Below, piece after piece: positions 32,765 to 42,373 of a DNA stretch of 64,000 nt (position 1 is the first letter of the stretch; each line of letters starts with the position of its first letter). The notes beneath the pieces are model-generated. The model ran no database searches and was not told the DNA's origin. It worked only from the letters and a program-made list of their open reading frames with translations. This DNA comes from Chitinophagales bacterium (lineage in GTDB: Bacteria; Bacteroidota; Bacteroidia; Chitinophagales; JADIYW01). The translations under genes and the position numbers were made by a program. Location: contig JAIBAX010000004.1 in assembly GCA_019694955.1 (NCBI GenBank), forward strand, positions 1-64,000, read 5' to 3'.

Positions 32765-32784
32765 AATTTTATAAAACTTAAACG

Positions 32785-34902
32785 ATGTATAAAACAGAAC
32801 ATTTAAGTACGGAAGTACAAAATGACATTCAAGAACTGGAAACAAAAATCGGTCAATTCATCAGCGGTGAAATGCCGGAAGATAAGTTTAAGCATTTCAG
32901 GCTAACCAGAGGTGTGTATGGACAGCGCCAGTTAGGGGTGCAAATGTTTCGTATAAAATTGCCGATGGGCAGAATTACGCCGAAACAATTGGTACGCATT
33001 GCTGAACTCTCTGAACAATTCGCTTCCTCCAATTTGCATTTAACTACCCGTCAGGACATACAACTTCACTATGTTAAGGTAATAGATACGCCACAATTGT
33101 GGGCAGGGTTGGAAGATGTAGGCGTTACCGGCAGAGAAGCTTGTGGCAATACGGTGAGAAATATTACCGCATCTGCTTCCGCAGGAATAGATAAGCATGA
33201 ACCATTCGATGTGTCGCCATATGTTTATGAAGCGTTTCGCTTTTTTCTGAGAAACCCTATCTGTCAGGACATGGGAAGAAAGATAAAAATGGCATTTTCC
33301 TCCTCAGAAGAAGATACTGCTTTTACCTATATCCATGATTTTGGTTTTATTCCTAGGATAAAAGACGGTAAGCGTGGGTTCAAAGTTGTTGTCGGTGGTG
33401 GTTTGGGTGCGCAGGCATTTCTGGCACAAACGGCGTATGAATTTCTGGAAGAAGATAAGGTAATACCCTTTATAGAAGCGGGATTGAGGGTTTTTGACCG
33501 CTACGGTGAACGGCAACGCAGGCACAAGGCAAGGATGAAGTACTTGATTAAAGACATCGGCATGGAGAAATTCATGGCATTAGTAGCGCAAGAAACGATT
33601 GCCAATAAAGTGAAGTCTTTCCCGATAGATATACATGCAGTGGAAGAAGCACAGCCGCCAGTGGTTATTGCGGTGCCAGAAGTGACTCTTTCTGACGAGA
33701 AAAAATATCAGGACTGGTTGAAAACCAACGTCTTTGAACAAAAACAATCCGGATATTACGGTATTTATCTAAAAGTAACCAATGGCGATATTAAGCCGGA
33801 TGAAGCACGTAAGCTGGCCACTTTGGTAGACAATTACGCATCGCAGGACATGCGCATTACCATGAATCAGGGCATGATGATAAAATATGTCCGTAAAGAA
33901 GCCTTGCCATATGTTTACACTGTTTTGGATGCATTAAACTTTGCACATCCCGGTTTTGGCACCATAGCGGATATTACCACCTGTCCGGGAACGGATACTT
34001 GCAATTTGGGCGTAACGAACAGCATGACTTTAGCCAAGATTTTGGAAGATGTTATCCAAAAAGAGTATTATCACTTGATTTTTGACAATGCTATTCACAT
34101 CAAAATGAGCGGCTGTATGAATTCCTGTGGACAGCATATGTCGGCGAGTATCGGTCTACACGGCAGCTCCATCAGAGTGGGTGACAAGGTTGCTCCTGCC
34201 ATGCAGATTGTTTTGGGCGGGGGCGTTAACAATCAAGGTGTTGGCACGGTTGGAGACAAAGTAGTAAAGCTGCCTACCAAAAAAATGCCGGATGCCTTAC
34301 GCACCCTTTTGAATGATTTTGAAGACAATCAGCTCGAAGGAGAATACTTCAACAATTATTATAAAAGATTGGGTAAAAACTATTTTTATAGCTTACTTAA
34401 GCCTATTGCAGATACCACAAAATTTGTAGACGACGATTATTTCGACTACGGTCATGACGAATATTTTACACCTGAGGTGGGCGTTGGTGAGTGTGCCGGG
34501 GTAATGTACGATATGATTGGTACAATTCTGAAAGATGCATTTATCAAACAAACAGAAGCACAAGAAGCAATGGACAACGGACGTTATCCGGAAGCGATTT
34601 ACTATGCTTATACCGGCAAAGTGATCGCCGCCAAAGCGTTGCTATTAAGTAAGGATGTGGAGTGCAATACACAAATAAAAATCATGCAGGACTTCGACAA
34701 GACTTTTGTGGAAACAGGAATTTTTGCAATAGAAGGCGGTTTTGAAAATTGTGTACTAAGCATCAACCAACACGAACCGGATAAGGATTTTGCCACTTCC
34801 TATGTGGCAGATTTTCATGGATTTTTGCAAAAAGTGATCGCATATAGAGAAAATGAATTGAAGGAAGACAAAGTGGTAGTGGAGAGTGCCTACAAGGCGT
34901 AG
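32785..34902 (+). CDS. Siroheme sulfite reductase (nitrite/sulfite reductase family)
   Basis: 705 aa. Ferredoxin-type hemoprotein domains form residues 1-600. The [4Fe-4S]-siroheme ligands are Cys400, Cys406, Cys444 and Cys448 (TTCPGTDTCNLG; SGCMNSCGQHMS). HLTTRQDIQLHYV and RITMNQGMMIKYV are the paired substrate-side motifs. A C-terminal helical part (about 605-690) resembles a HEPN-like extension. It reduces sulfite to sulfide with six electrons in assimilatory sulfate reduction, giving the sulfur for cysteine; nitrite is the alternative substrate, but the Cys leader upstream favours sulfite. Electron donor not visible. Confidence 0.9.
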   Translation: MYKTEHLSTEVQNDIQELETKIGQFISGEMPEDKFKHFRLTRGVYGQRQLGVQMFRIKLPMGRITPKQLVRIAELSEQFASSNLHLTTRQDIQLHYVKVIDTPQLWAGLEDVGVTGREACGNTVRNITASASAGIDKHEPFDVSPYVYEAFRFFLRNPICQDMGRKIKMAFSSSEEDTAFTYIHDFGFIPRIKDGKRGFKVVVGGGLGAQAFLAQTAYEFLEEDKVIPFIEAGLRVFDRYGERQRRHKARMKYLIKDIGMEKFMALVAQETIANKVKSFPIDIHAVEEAQPPVVIAVPEVTLSDEKKYQDWLKTNVFEQKQSGYYGIYLKVTNGDIKPDEARKLATLVDNYASQDMRITMNQGMMIKYVRKEALPYVYTVLDALNFAHPGFGTIADITTCPGTDTCNLGVTNSMTLAKILEDVIQKEYYHLIFDNAIHIKMSGCMNSCGQHMSASIGLHGSSIRVGDKVAPAMQIVLGGGVNNQGVGTVGDKVVKLPTKKMPDALRTLLNDFEDNQLEGEYFNNYYKRLGKNYFYSLLKPIADTTKFVDDDYFDYGHDEYFTPEVGVGECAGVMYDMIGTILKDAFIKQTEAQEAMDNGRYPEAIYYAYTGKVIAAKALLLSKDVECNTQIKIMQDFDKTFVETGIFAIEGGFENCVLSINQHEPDKDFATSYVADFHGFLQKVIAYRENELKEDKVVVESAYKA

Positions 34903-35008
34903 TTACTGTTGGAAGCTGCGGTTTATCTTTAGACGGTGAAATCTGAGTTCAAAAATTTGTCATAGAATAAAATCTACTTTTCTCAACATATTTCACGAAC
35001 TTTGCACC

Positions 35009-36055
35009 ATGCAAGCATCGGGAAAGAAAGACATTAGGGCTTTTACAAAACAAGAATTAGAAGCTGAATTTAAGGCACTTAATGAACCTGCATTTAAAGC
35101 CAGACAGGTATACGAATGGCTCTGGAAAAAATCAGCACATAGTTTTGATGAAATGACCAGCCTCTCCAAAAGTTTGCGCGAGGTGTTGTCAATGGCATTC
35201 TCTATCAACCATATCAGAGAACATCATGTGCAACACAGCAATGACGGCACTATAAAATCATCCTTTCAACTGCATGATGGACACCTGATCGAAGGCGTAC
35301 TCATCCCTACTGACGATCGGGCGACCGCATGTGTCTCTTCTCAGGTCGGTTGTAGTTTGAGCTGTAAATTCTGTGCTACGGGATATATGGATCGTGTCCG
35401 CAACCTAAATGCCGATGAAATCTATGACCAAGTAGTCCTTATCAATCGCCAAGCGATGGAAGCGCTTGGGCGCCCTTTGACGAATATTGTTTTTATGGGC
35501 ATGGGCGAACCTTTACTCAACTATAAAAACGTTATAGATGCAATAGCAAAAATCACTTCCGAAGAAGGGTTGCATATCAGCAGCAAAAGAATAACGGTAT
35601 CTACTGCCGGCATTGCTAAGATGATACGCAGAATGGGAGAAGAAAAGGTAAAATTCAACCTAGCACTTTCATTACATGCTGCAGACGATGAAAAGCGGAA
35701 CACCATCATGCCCATCAACGAGCAAAACAATATCGATGTTTTAGTAGATGCGATGAATTTCTTTCATCAGGAAACGGGCAATGAAATCACCTTCGAATAT
35801 ATCTTATTGAATGGCGTGAATGACGGTCCGGAAGATGCAGAGCAATTGGCCGCCATTTGTCGGAGAGTACCCAATATCAAGGTGAACATCATTGAATATA
35901 ATAAGATAAAAGAAGCCGCTTACTCTAAAACAGATAAGAACAGAAGAGATAAATTTAAAGATACGCTGGAGAAAAAGCGCGTCGTAGCACATATACGGAA
36001 ATCACGTGGCAAAGATATAGATGCCGCCTGTGGGCAGTTGGCGAATAAAGGATAA
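35009..36055 (+). CDS. rlmN: 23S rRNA (adenine2503-C2)/tRNA A37 methyltransferase RlmN
   Basis: 348 aa. Radical SAM motif in SQVGCSLSCKFCATGYMDRVRNL (CxxxCxxC), GMGEPLLNY, RITVSTAGI and SLHAADDEKRNTIMPIN. The dual-Cys mechanism is satisfied by the C-terminal CGQLA. It methylates A2503 of 23S rRNA and A37 of tRNAs, keeping translation accurate. The upstream GAACTTTG sits 7 bases before the ATG, another near-leaderless layout. It depends on Fe-S clusters (nfu at 16517). Confidence 0.96.
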   Translation: MQASGKKDIRAFTKQELEAEFKALNEPAFKARQVYEWLWKKSAHSFDEMTSLSKSLREVLSMAFSINHIREHHVQHSNDGTIKSSFQLHDGHLIEGVLIPTDDRATACVSSQVGCSLSCKFCATGYMDRVRNLNADEIYDQVVLINRQAMEALGRPLTNIVFMGMGEPLLNYKNVIDAIAKITSEEGLHISSKRITVSTAGIAKMIRRMGEEKVKFNLALSLHAADDEKRNTIMPINEQNNIDVLVDAMNFFHQETGNEITFEYILLNGVNDGPEDAEQLAAICRRVPNIKVNIIEYNKIKEAAYSKTDKNRRDKFKDTLEKKRVVAHIRKSRGKDIDAACGQLANKG

Positions 36056-36138
36056 TGGCATGTGAATAAAATGCACACATTATTTTGACAGCCTGAAAAA
36101 TTCCTTTACCTTGCAACATTAAACTAACGTTATATCAT

Positions 36139-37602
36139 ATGGCAAATTTATTCGCAAAAAAATCTTTAGACATAATTCTCAAAGAGTCGAAAGAGACTGG
36201 TGAGAAAACATTAAAACGAACGCTGGGTTCTCCGGCATTATTGGCATTAGGGATTGGTGCTATTATTGGGGCAGGTATTTTTGTAAGAACGGCTGCGGCG
36301 GCAGGTAACCATGCTGGCCCTGGCGTGATGTGGTCATATATTATTGCAGGGATTGGTTGTGCTTTTGCGGGATTGTGTTATGTAGAGTTTGCCTCTATGA
36401 TTCCCATTGCAGGAAGTGCTTATACCTATTCATATGCAACCATGGGTGAGTTGATTGCTTGGATAATTGGATGGGATTTAATACTGGAATATGCATTAGG
36501 TGCCGCTTGTGTTGCTATCGCTTGGTCTGAATACCTTAATAAACTTTGCGAACACTATTTCGGACTTACCATCCCATATGCCTTTTGTCACTCGCCCTTT
36601 CAGATAGACCCGAGTACGGGTGTTCATGGTATCATTAATATTCCTGCTGTGTTTATTCTAGGCTTGCTGACCATTATACTCATCCGTGGAACAAAAGAAT
36701 CTGCGAATGTCAACTCGATAATTGTTGTTGTAAAAGTATTAATTGTATTAGCATTTATAGCCTTTGGATGGCATTTCATCAATCCTGTTAACCATGCTGT
36801 TATTGTTCCGCCCAATACAGGTGAAACGGGTGTATTTGGTTGGAGTGGTGTTTTACGGGGTGCCGGGATAGTGTTTTTTGCGTATGTAGGATTTGATGCC
36901 GTTTCAACGGCGGCGCAAGAAGCCAAAGACCCTCAAAAAGGTATGCCAATAGGTATTTTGGGGTCGCTTGCATTTTGTACGGTTCTCTATATTTTATTTT
37001 CTTATGTATTAACAGGCATAGCTAATTATAAAGACTTCAGTGTAACTGGTCCAGGTCATGAAGCGGCGGTAGCGTATGCTATCACCCATTATATGCCGGG
37101 ATATGAGTGGTTTGCGGGATTGATTACGATTGCTATTTTGGCCGGGTTCTCTTCTGTAATATTGGTAATGCTTTTAGGTCAATCACGTGTATTCTTTTCT
37201 ATGTCTAAAGACGGATTGTTGCCAAAAGTTTTCTCAGAAGTACATCCAAAATTCAATACCCCTGCCAAAGCAAACGCATGGTTATTCTTTTTAGTAGGTA
37301 TTTTTGCTGCTTTTGTTCCGGGAGATATTGTTGGGGATATGACCAGTATCGGAACGCTTTTTGCCTTTATTTTGGTGTCTATTGGTGTTGTAATAATGCG
37401 CAAAACGAATCCGGACGCCCCTAGACCTTTCAAAGTACCATTAGTGCCCGTTATTCCTATATTAGGTGTTGTGGTTTGTGGATTTATGATTTTTGGATTA
37501 GGATGGGAAAACTGGACACGACTCATCGCTTGGTTAGCTATTGGGTTTGTCATATATTTCGGTTATAGCGTAAGAAATAGCCATGTAAATAATGTAAAAT
37601 AG
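36139..37602 (+). CDS. APC-family amino acid permease
   Basis: 487 aa with about 12 transmembrane helices. GIGAIIGAGIFVRTAAAAGNHAGPGV carries the Gly-rich first helix that binds the substrate alpha-carboxylate, followed by ELIAWIIGWDLILEYALGAA. It resembles the YfnA/CAT-type (cationic or neutral amino acid) proton symporters. A strong terminator follows. The TACCTTGC upstream is a weak -7. Confidence 0.92.
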   Translation: MANLFAKKSLDIILKESKETGEKTLKRTLGSPALLALGIGAIIGAGIFVRTAAAAGNHAGPGVMWSYIIAGIGCAFAGLCYVEFASMIPIAGSAYTYSYATMGELIAWIIGWDLILEYALGAACVAIAWSEYLNKLCEHYFGLTIPYAFCHSPFQIDPSTGVHGIINIPAVFILGLLTIILIRGTKESANVNSIIVVVKVLIVLAFIAFGWHFINPVNHAVIVPPNTGETGVFGWSGVLRGAGIVFFAYVGFDAVSTAAQEAKDPQKGMPIGILGSLAFCTVLYILFSYVLTGIANYKDFSVTGPGHEAAVAYAITHYMPGYEWFAGLITIAILAGFSSVILVMLLGQSRVFFSMSKDGLLPKVFSEVHPKFNTPAKANAWLFFLVGIFAAFVPGDIVGDMTSIGTLFAFILVSIGVVIMRKTNPDAPRPFKVPLVPVIPILGVVVCGFMIFGLGWENWTRLIAWLAIGFVIYFGYSVRNSHVNNVK

Positions 37603-37616
37603 TTTATCCTGAAAAT

Positions 37617-37650
37617 AAAAAGGCACGCCTCAGATTTAGGCGTGCCTTTT
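37617..37650. terminator. Intrinsic terminator after the amino acid permease
   Basis: AAAAGGCACGCCT / AGGCGTGCCTTTT, 13-base stem, 7-base loop, A and T runs on the two sides. Confidence 0.9.
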
Positions 37651-37757
37651 CATTTATCAACCAAAGATATGCGCCCATTTTGTATTATTTTATCTTTTCC
37701 TATAAACTAAAACCAATTTTTTAGTATAACTTTATTCTTAAATTTAAATAAGAAAGG

Positions 37758-38615
37758 ATGACAAGAATTAAAGGCGCAAATGTCTTAGTGACAGGTGGCG
37801 CAAATGGGATAGGCAAATTAATGGGAGAAAGATGCCTTTTAGAAGGTGCTGCAAATGTAGTACTCTGGGATATCAACGAAGAGAACCTTCAAAAAACAAC
37901 GCAAGAATTCAATAAAAAAGGGTATCGCAATGTTCATCCATATATTGTAGATGTTGCTAGTCCTGACGACATAGAAAAAACAGGTACAGAAGTATTATTA
38001 GATGTTGGAAATATTGACATTTTATTTAACAACGCTGGAATTGTTGCCGGAAAGAAAAGATTTTGGGAACACAATAGAAAAGATATTGAAAAGACGATGT
38101 CCATAAATGCTAATGGTGTTATGCATGTCGCAAGGGTTTTTTTACCGGATATGCTTAAACAAGGTCATGGACATATCATCAATATCGCATCAGTTGCTGG
38201 CATCATCAACAACATTAACATGTCTGTTTATGTGGCCAGCAAATGGGCTTGTTTGGGTTGGAGCGAAAGCCTGAGGCTAGAATTAGAAGAAGAAATGGGC
38301 GATTTTCATGTCACCTCTGTTACACCCAGTTACATTGACACCGGCATGTTTAAAGGAGTAAAAGCACCACTGTTATTTCCTTTAGTACAACCGGAAGAAG
38401 CCGTCGACAAAATCATCGATGCGGTAAAGAAAAATAAAATCTTTGTGAGACTACCTGATACAGTCGGCTTAGTCCCTATTCTCAAAGGCGTTTTGCCCGC
38501 AAGAACATTCGATTTTGTTGCAAAAGTATTGGGTGTCACCAAATCTATGGATTCCTTTCAAGGAAGACCTAAAGATGAAATGATTCCGGAAAAAGGAAAA
38601 AAAGTTAGCAAATAA
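37758..38615 (+). CDS. SDR-family oxidoreductase
   Basis: 285 aa. NAD(P) motif TGGANGIGK, NNAG near residue 95, catalytic ASVAG and YVASKWA. The C-terminal extension (about 235-285, ending in a Lys-rich tail) resembles the retinol/fatty-alcohol dehydrogenase type DHRS/SDR16C, which have membrane-associated ends. It is followed 21 bases later by an aldehyde dehydrogenase, so the two probably act in sequence: alcohol to aldehyde, then aldehyde to acid. Confidence 0.9.
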   Translation: MTRIKGANVLVTGGANGIGKLMGERCLLEGAANVVLWDINEENLQKTTQEFNKKGYRNVHPYIVDVASPDDIEKTGTEVLLDVGNIDILFNNAGIVAGKKRFWEHNRKDIEKTMSINANGVMHVARVFLPDMLKQGHGHIINIASVAGIINNINMSVYVASKWACLGWSESLRLELEEEMGDFHVTSVTPSYIDTGMFKGVKAPLLFPLVQPEEAVDKIIDAVKKNKIFVRLPDTVGLVPILKGVLPARTFDFVAKVLGVTKSMDSFQGRPKDEMIPEKGKKVSK

Positions 38616-38636
38616 ACACAGGTAAACTTCATCGCC

Positions 38637-40025
38637 ATGGCAGTAAAAACATTGGAAAATAGCAGTATAGCACTCTTGGTAAAACAACAAAGAGCATTCT
38701 TCGAGTCGGGAGTAACCTTGGATGTACAAGAAAGGGTAAAGCAACTGCGAAAACTGAGAGACGTTATTCAAAAAGCGGAACAACAAATCTATGATGCACT
38801 TATTGCCGACTTTGGCAAACCTGTTTTCGAAACATACACTTCTGAAATCGGCGTTGTTTTAGAAGAAATCGGCTGCATGCTTAAGAACATAAAAAAATGG
38901 ACAAGTCCGCAGTTGGTTGGGGGTAATCTAGCCATTTTTCCATCAAAAAGCTATATCTATCCGGAGCCGTTTGGTGTTTCCTTAGTAATTGGCGCATGGA
39001 ATTATCCTTTTAATTTAACCATTGCACCGGGTATTGGTGCGATTGCAGCAGGAAATACGGTTATTTTTAAACCTTCACGAACGGCACTCCACACGTATAA
39101 ACTGATATATAAACTCATCAGCGAAAATTTCGATCCACGATATATAGCAGTAGCGGATGAAGATGTTGACAACAACCAACTATTGCAACAGCAATATGAT
39201 TATATCTTCTTTACCGGCGGTGTAGAGATTGGCAAAGTGGTAGCACGTGCGGCGGCAGAACACCTCACACCAAACACCTTAGAGTTGGGCGGAAAAAGCC
39301 CTTGCATCGTAGATGCAGATGTTGACATTGATATTACTGCAAAAAGAATCGTTTGGGGAAAATTTTTCAATGCCGGACAAACTTGTGTAGCACCAGACTA
39401 TTTATTGGTGCATAAGAATGTCAAAGAAAAACTTTTCACTGCCATGAAAAAAGCAGTGAAAGAATTCTATGGCGACAACCCGGCCACTAGTCCTGATTAT
39501 GCCCGTGTCATCAACGCCAAGCATTTCAATAGACTAAAATCTATGCTTACAGGAGGGAAAATCATTTTTGGTGGCACCACACACGAGTCTGACAATTATA
39601 TCGCTCCTACTTTAATCGATGATATCGAATTCAATCATCCGTTAATGGGAGACGAGATATTCGGCCCAATCTTACCGGCGTTTACCGTTGATAACATGGA
39701 AGAAGCCTTTCGTATTGCAAAGACGTTCCCAAAACCTTTGGCGTTCTATTTGTTCTCCAATAACTACAAAACTCAACAGAAAGCCGTTCAGTCCATACAA
39801 TTCGGTGGTGGTTGCATCAATGATTGTATTTCCCACTTCATCAATGAAAATCTTCCTTTCGGCGGCATTGGCAATAGTGGTGTAGGTGCATACCACGGAA
39901 AATTTAGCTTCGACACCTTCACGCATTATAAAGGCGTACTGAACAGAGTGGTATGGCCGGATGTGCCGTTGCGCTATCCGCCTTATGCGAGCAAATTGCC
40001 AATTGTAAAACAGGTGATTAAATGA
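38637..40025 (+). CDS. NAD(P)-dependent aldehyde dehydrogenase (ALDH3-like)
   Basis: 462 aa. Motifs: PFGVSLVIGAWNYPFNLT, FTGGVEIGKVVA, LELGGKSPCIVD (general base Glu), NAGQTCVAPDYLL (catalytic Cys) and PFGGIGNSGVGAYHG. The short length and lack of an N-terminal extension fit the class 3/fatty aldehyde dehydrogenase group, often membrane-anchored at the C-terminus. Together with the upstream SDR it suggests oxidation of long-chain alcohols or lipid-derived aldehydes. Confidence 0.93.
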   Translation: MAVKTLENSSIALLVKQQRAFFESGVTLDVQERVKQLRKLRDVIQKAEQQIYDALIADFGKPVFETYTSEIGVVLEEIGCMLKNIKKWTSPQLVGGNLAIFPSKSYIYPEPFGVSLVIGAWNYPFNLTIAPGIGAIAAGNTVIFKPSRTALHTYKLIYKLISENFDPRYIAVADEDVDNNQLLQQQYDYIFFTGGVEIGKVVARAAAEHLTPNTLELGGKSPCIVDADVDIDITAKRIVWGKFFNAGQTCVAPDYLLVHKNVKEKLFTAMKKAVKEFYGDNPATSPDYARVINAKHFNRLKSMLTGGKIIFGGTTHESDNYIAPTLIDDIEFNHPLMGDEIFGPILPAFTVDNMEEAFRIAKTFPKPLAFYLFSNNYKTQQKAVQSIQFGGGCINDCISHFINENLPFGGIGNSGVGAYHGKFSFDTFTHYKGVLNRVVWPDVPLRYPPYASKLPIVKQVIK

Positions 40026-40188
40026 TTTGACAGGTTGTTATACATATAAATAATATGAATTCGGTAACGAATAAATATTTTATTGTAAACAGTCTTTTAT
40101 CGAGTGTGGTATTCATATCGGGATATGAATTATGATATTGGAACAAAGTAAATGAATTTTTATCATTAATTTTGTCATAAAAAAGGAA

Positions 40189-40977
40189 ATGAACGGAAAA
40201 GGAAAGTTAGTGGTAGCAATTGTGATTGCTCTTTTTTCTGTAGTAGGATATTTTTTTAAGAGCCAAAAAAATCCATATACTGGTGAAAATCAGCATATCA
40301 GCATTAGCGCAGCGGATGAAGTGGCTATTGGCTTAAATAGTGCTCCAGAGATGATGGAGCAATTTGGCGGGGAATATCCCGATGCTAGGGTGCAAGCACT
40401 TGCAGATAAAGTGGGTGAAAGACTTTTACAGGCATCTTTGCAAAATTCAGAATATCAATTTGATTTTCATGTATTGGCAGATGACCAAACCATCAATGCA
40501 TTCGCCTTACCGGGTGGACAGATATTTATTACGATGGGGTTGTTAAAGCGTTTGTCAACAGAAGATCAGTTGGCAGGTGTTATTGGTCATGAAATTGGTC
40601 ACGTCATTGGAAGGCATGGTGCGGAACATATGGCCAAGCAAGAATTATCGCAAGGATTGGTGATGGCAACACAGGTGGCAACTGCAGACCCAAATAACCC
40701 TGCCGGAAGTGCGCAGATAGCGGCCTTTGTGGCGAATATGGTCAATATGAAATATGGTAGAGAAGATGAGTTAGAGTCTGATAATTTCGGAGTACAGTTT
40801 TTAATCAATGCCGGATATAAACCGGAAGCAATGATAGAAGTGATGGAAATCCTTAAGCAAGCTGCTGGCGGCAATCGCCAACCTGAGTTTATGAGTTCAC
40901 ACCCTTCTCCTGAAAATAGAATAGAAAAACTGCAACAGTCTATCGAATATTATAAGAAGGAATTACAAGAGAAATAG
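40189..40977 (+). CDS. M48-family zinc metalloprotease
   Basis: 262 aa. N-terminal transmembrane/signal anchor (LVVAIVIALFSVVGYFF), then the M48 domain: zinc motif GVIGHEIGHVIGRHGAEHM (HExxH), the third ligand Glu in EDELESDNFGVQFL, and SSHPSPENRIEKL. It belongs to the secreted BepA/LoiP/Oma1-like group that trims or degrades misfolded outer-membrane proteins; here it likely faces the periplasm. A long palindromic terminator follows. Confidence 0.92.
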   Translation: MNGKGKLVVAIVIALFSVVGYFFKSQKNPYTGENQHISISAADEVAIGLNSAPEMMEQFGGEYPDARVQALADKVGERLLQASLQNSEYQFDFHVLADDQTINAFALPGGQIFITMGLLKRLSTEDQLAGVIGHEIGHVIGRHGAEHMAKQELSQGLVMATQVATADPNNPAGSAQIAAFVANMVNMKYGREDELESDNFGVQFLINAGYKPEAMIEVMEILKQAAGGNRQPEFMSSHPSPENRIEKLQQSIEYYKKELQEK

Positions 40978-40983
40978 TACATT

Positions 40984-41024
40984 CTAGAGACCTGACAGGT
41001 TTTGGAAACCTGTCAGGTCTAGTT
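40984..41024. terminator. Long palindromic terminator between convergent genes
   Basis: AGACCTGACAGGTTT / AAACCTGTCAGGTCT with loop TGG, extended by CTAG / CTAG: nearly 40 bases. Palindromes with the CCTGACAGG core are dispersed in many Bacteroidota genomes as I recall, so this may be a mobile palindromic repeat reused as terminator. Confidence 0.75.
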
Positions 41025-41029
41025 TCGAT

Positions 41030-41461
41030 TTAACCAATATCTGCCAAAATCATCTTGTCGCCAACTTTGAAGAAGGAGAAAAACACTTTTTTGGCTTCAC
41101 CTTCTGACACATACTCAACACGAATGGTGTACCAATCTTTCTTTCCCAATTTTTCTTTAGCATACGCAGCAACAGTGTAGTTTGGGTCGCTCACCATGTC
41201 ACGAATCCTTGCTACGACATAGTCGTAATATCCTTTATCCTCTTCAAGTGTAAGGTCTAATGTTTCCACCCATCTTCTGGAAGAACCCTCTACATTATTG
41301 TAAACATTTTTTGGTAGTGCAATCACCATTTCCAAGCTATCCGAAGCGGCGCCTAAGATTAAATTTCTAAATGCCGTTTCTGTCAACACTCTATCAGCAT
41401 CCTGTGCTTTTGCATGAAAACTTAAGCATCCTAATAATAGCAGTATAAATATGTTTTTCAT
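41030..41461 (-). CDS. Secreted protein of unknown function
   Basis: 143 aa with signal peptide (1-19, ending AKAQ). The mature chain (DADRVLTETAFRNLILGAASDSLEMVIALPKN ...) ends VEYVSEGEAKKVFFSFFKVGDKMILADIG, a cystatin- or NTF2-like alpha/beta pattern. No family recognised. It is separate from the neighbours. Confidence 0.6.
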   Translation of the reverse strand: MKNIFILLLLGCLSFHAKAQDADRVLTETAFRNLILGAASDSLEMVIALPKNVYNNVEGSSRRWVETLDLTLEEDKGYYDYVVARIRDMVSDPNYTVAAYAKEKLGKKDWYTIRVEYVSEGEAKKVFFSFFKVGDKMILADIG

Positions 41462-41512
41462 AAAACTTTTTCAATATGAATACAAAAACTGTTCCGTTTA
41501 ATAAACAGTGGC

Positions 41513-41707
41513 TTAATAAGGAACGATTCCTTTGTCTCCGCCTTTTTTAGGTTTTGGCGGTTTCCCATTTGGGTTTGAATTTTTTGACTTATTAAAATTA
41601 TTGTACATGTCGTTCGGACAACCGACACCTCTGTGGCATGATGAAAATGTGGACGAGAGTACTATGGTAAGTCCAAAAATCAAAACAAAAAAACCCTTTC
41701 TTTTCAT
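41513..41707 (-). CDS. Small lipoprotein, 64 aa
   Basis: From the ATG at 41707 (MKRKGFFVLIFGLTIVLSS), a signal peptide with lipobox TFSSC, then CHRGVGCPNDMYNNFNKSKN and a low-complexity Asn/Lys/Pro/Gly tail. The longer frame from 41791 adds sequence that is not a signal peptide. Probably a cell-surface or periplasmic lipoprotein; function unknown. Confidence 0.55.
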   Translation of the reverse strand: MKRKGFFVLIFGLTIVLSSTFSSCHRGVGCPNDMYNNFNKSKNSNPNGKPPKPKKGGDKGIVPY

Positions 41708-41868
41708 ATAAATGATTTCAACAAATATAGTTAGAACAATTTTAAATTTTAAATTAAAAATGCAAGATGAGTTTTTAGTGTTTGTTGACAATATTGATCC
41801 TATGCTGTTTTTTTTGCATCATATCCTGCTTATAAAATAAAATGTACATCTCGATAGATGAGAAATAA

Positions 41869-41891
41869 AATTCGTGCATTCGTGGCAATTA
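41869..41891. repeat. TTCGTG(C/G) tandem-like degenerate repeat
   Basis: ATTCGTGCATTCGTGGC, two near-identical 9-10 base units just downstream of recX. It has the same style as the other decayed intergenic tracts at 10327, 20341, 31063 and 53646. Confidence 0.4.
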
Positions 41892-41895
41892 TCTA

Positions 41896-42372
41896 TTAAA
41901 TAGAAGAATTATTAGTTATGGAATCTGTTTTTGTTTTTAAAATCTCCCATATTTTATCAGGCTCATAGCCTTTGTTCAGTAGAAATTTATAGATCTTATC
42001 TTTCTTGATAAAAAGATTCTCTTCTTTAATCCGCTCCCACTTTTGATCAATTAACAGTTCTATTTGTTCTAAGTACTTTTCTTCTTCCAGTATCTTGAGG
42101 TGCTGGTCAATTAATAACTCGGGAAGACGCTTTGCTAGCAGGTGCGCTTTTATCTTATTCTTCCCCCATTTTTTGAGGCTGAATTTTCCTCGAATAAAGT
42201 GATATATATATCTTTCTTCATTGACAAATCCTTCTTCTTCCAATCTTATTAAGATAGCCATTCTCTGATTGCTCGTTAGACCTAATTCAATCATTTTAGC
42301 AATGACTTCGGATCTACAACGTTCTTGATAGGCACAGTAGCGATCTATTCGGGCAATAATTTTGGGATCCAT
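41896..42372 (-). CDS. recX: RecX-family recombination regulator
   Basis: 158 aa. ARIDRYCAYQERCRSEVIAK, EEGFVNEERYIYHFIRGKFSLKKWGKNKI and RPELLIDQH-type helices correspond to the three-helix RecX repeats; FIRGK...WGKNKI is the family hallmark. RecX binds the RecA filament and inhibits it. It forms an operon with the PspC gene (1-base gap) and DUF2851. recA is not in the window. Confidence 0.88.
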   Translation of the reverse strand: MDPKIIARIDRYCAYQERCRSEVIAKMIELGLTSNQRMAILIRLEEEGFVNEERYIYHFIRGKFSLKKWGKNKIKAHLLAKRLPELLIDQHLKILEEEKYLEQIELLIDQKWERIKEENLFIKKDKIYKFLLNKGYEPDKIWEILKTKTDSITNNSSI

Positions 42373-42373
42373 G

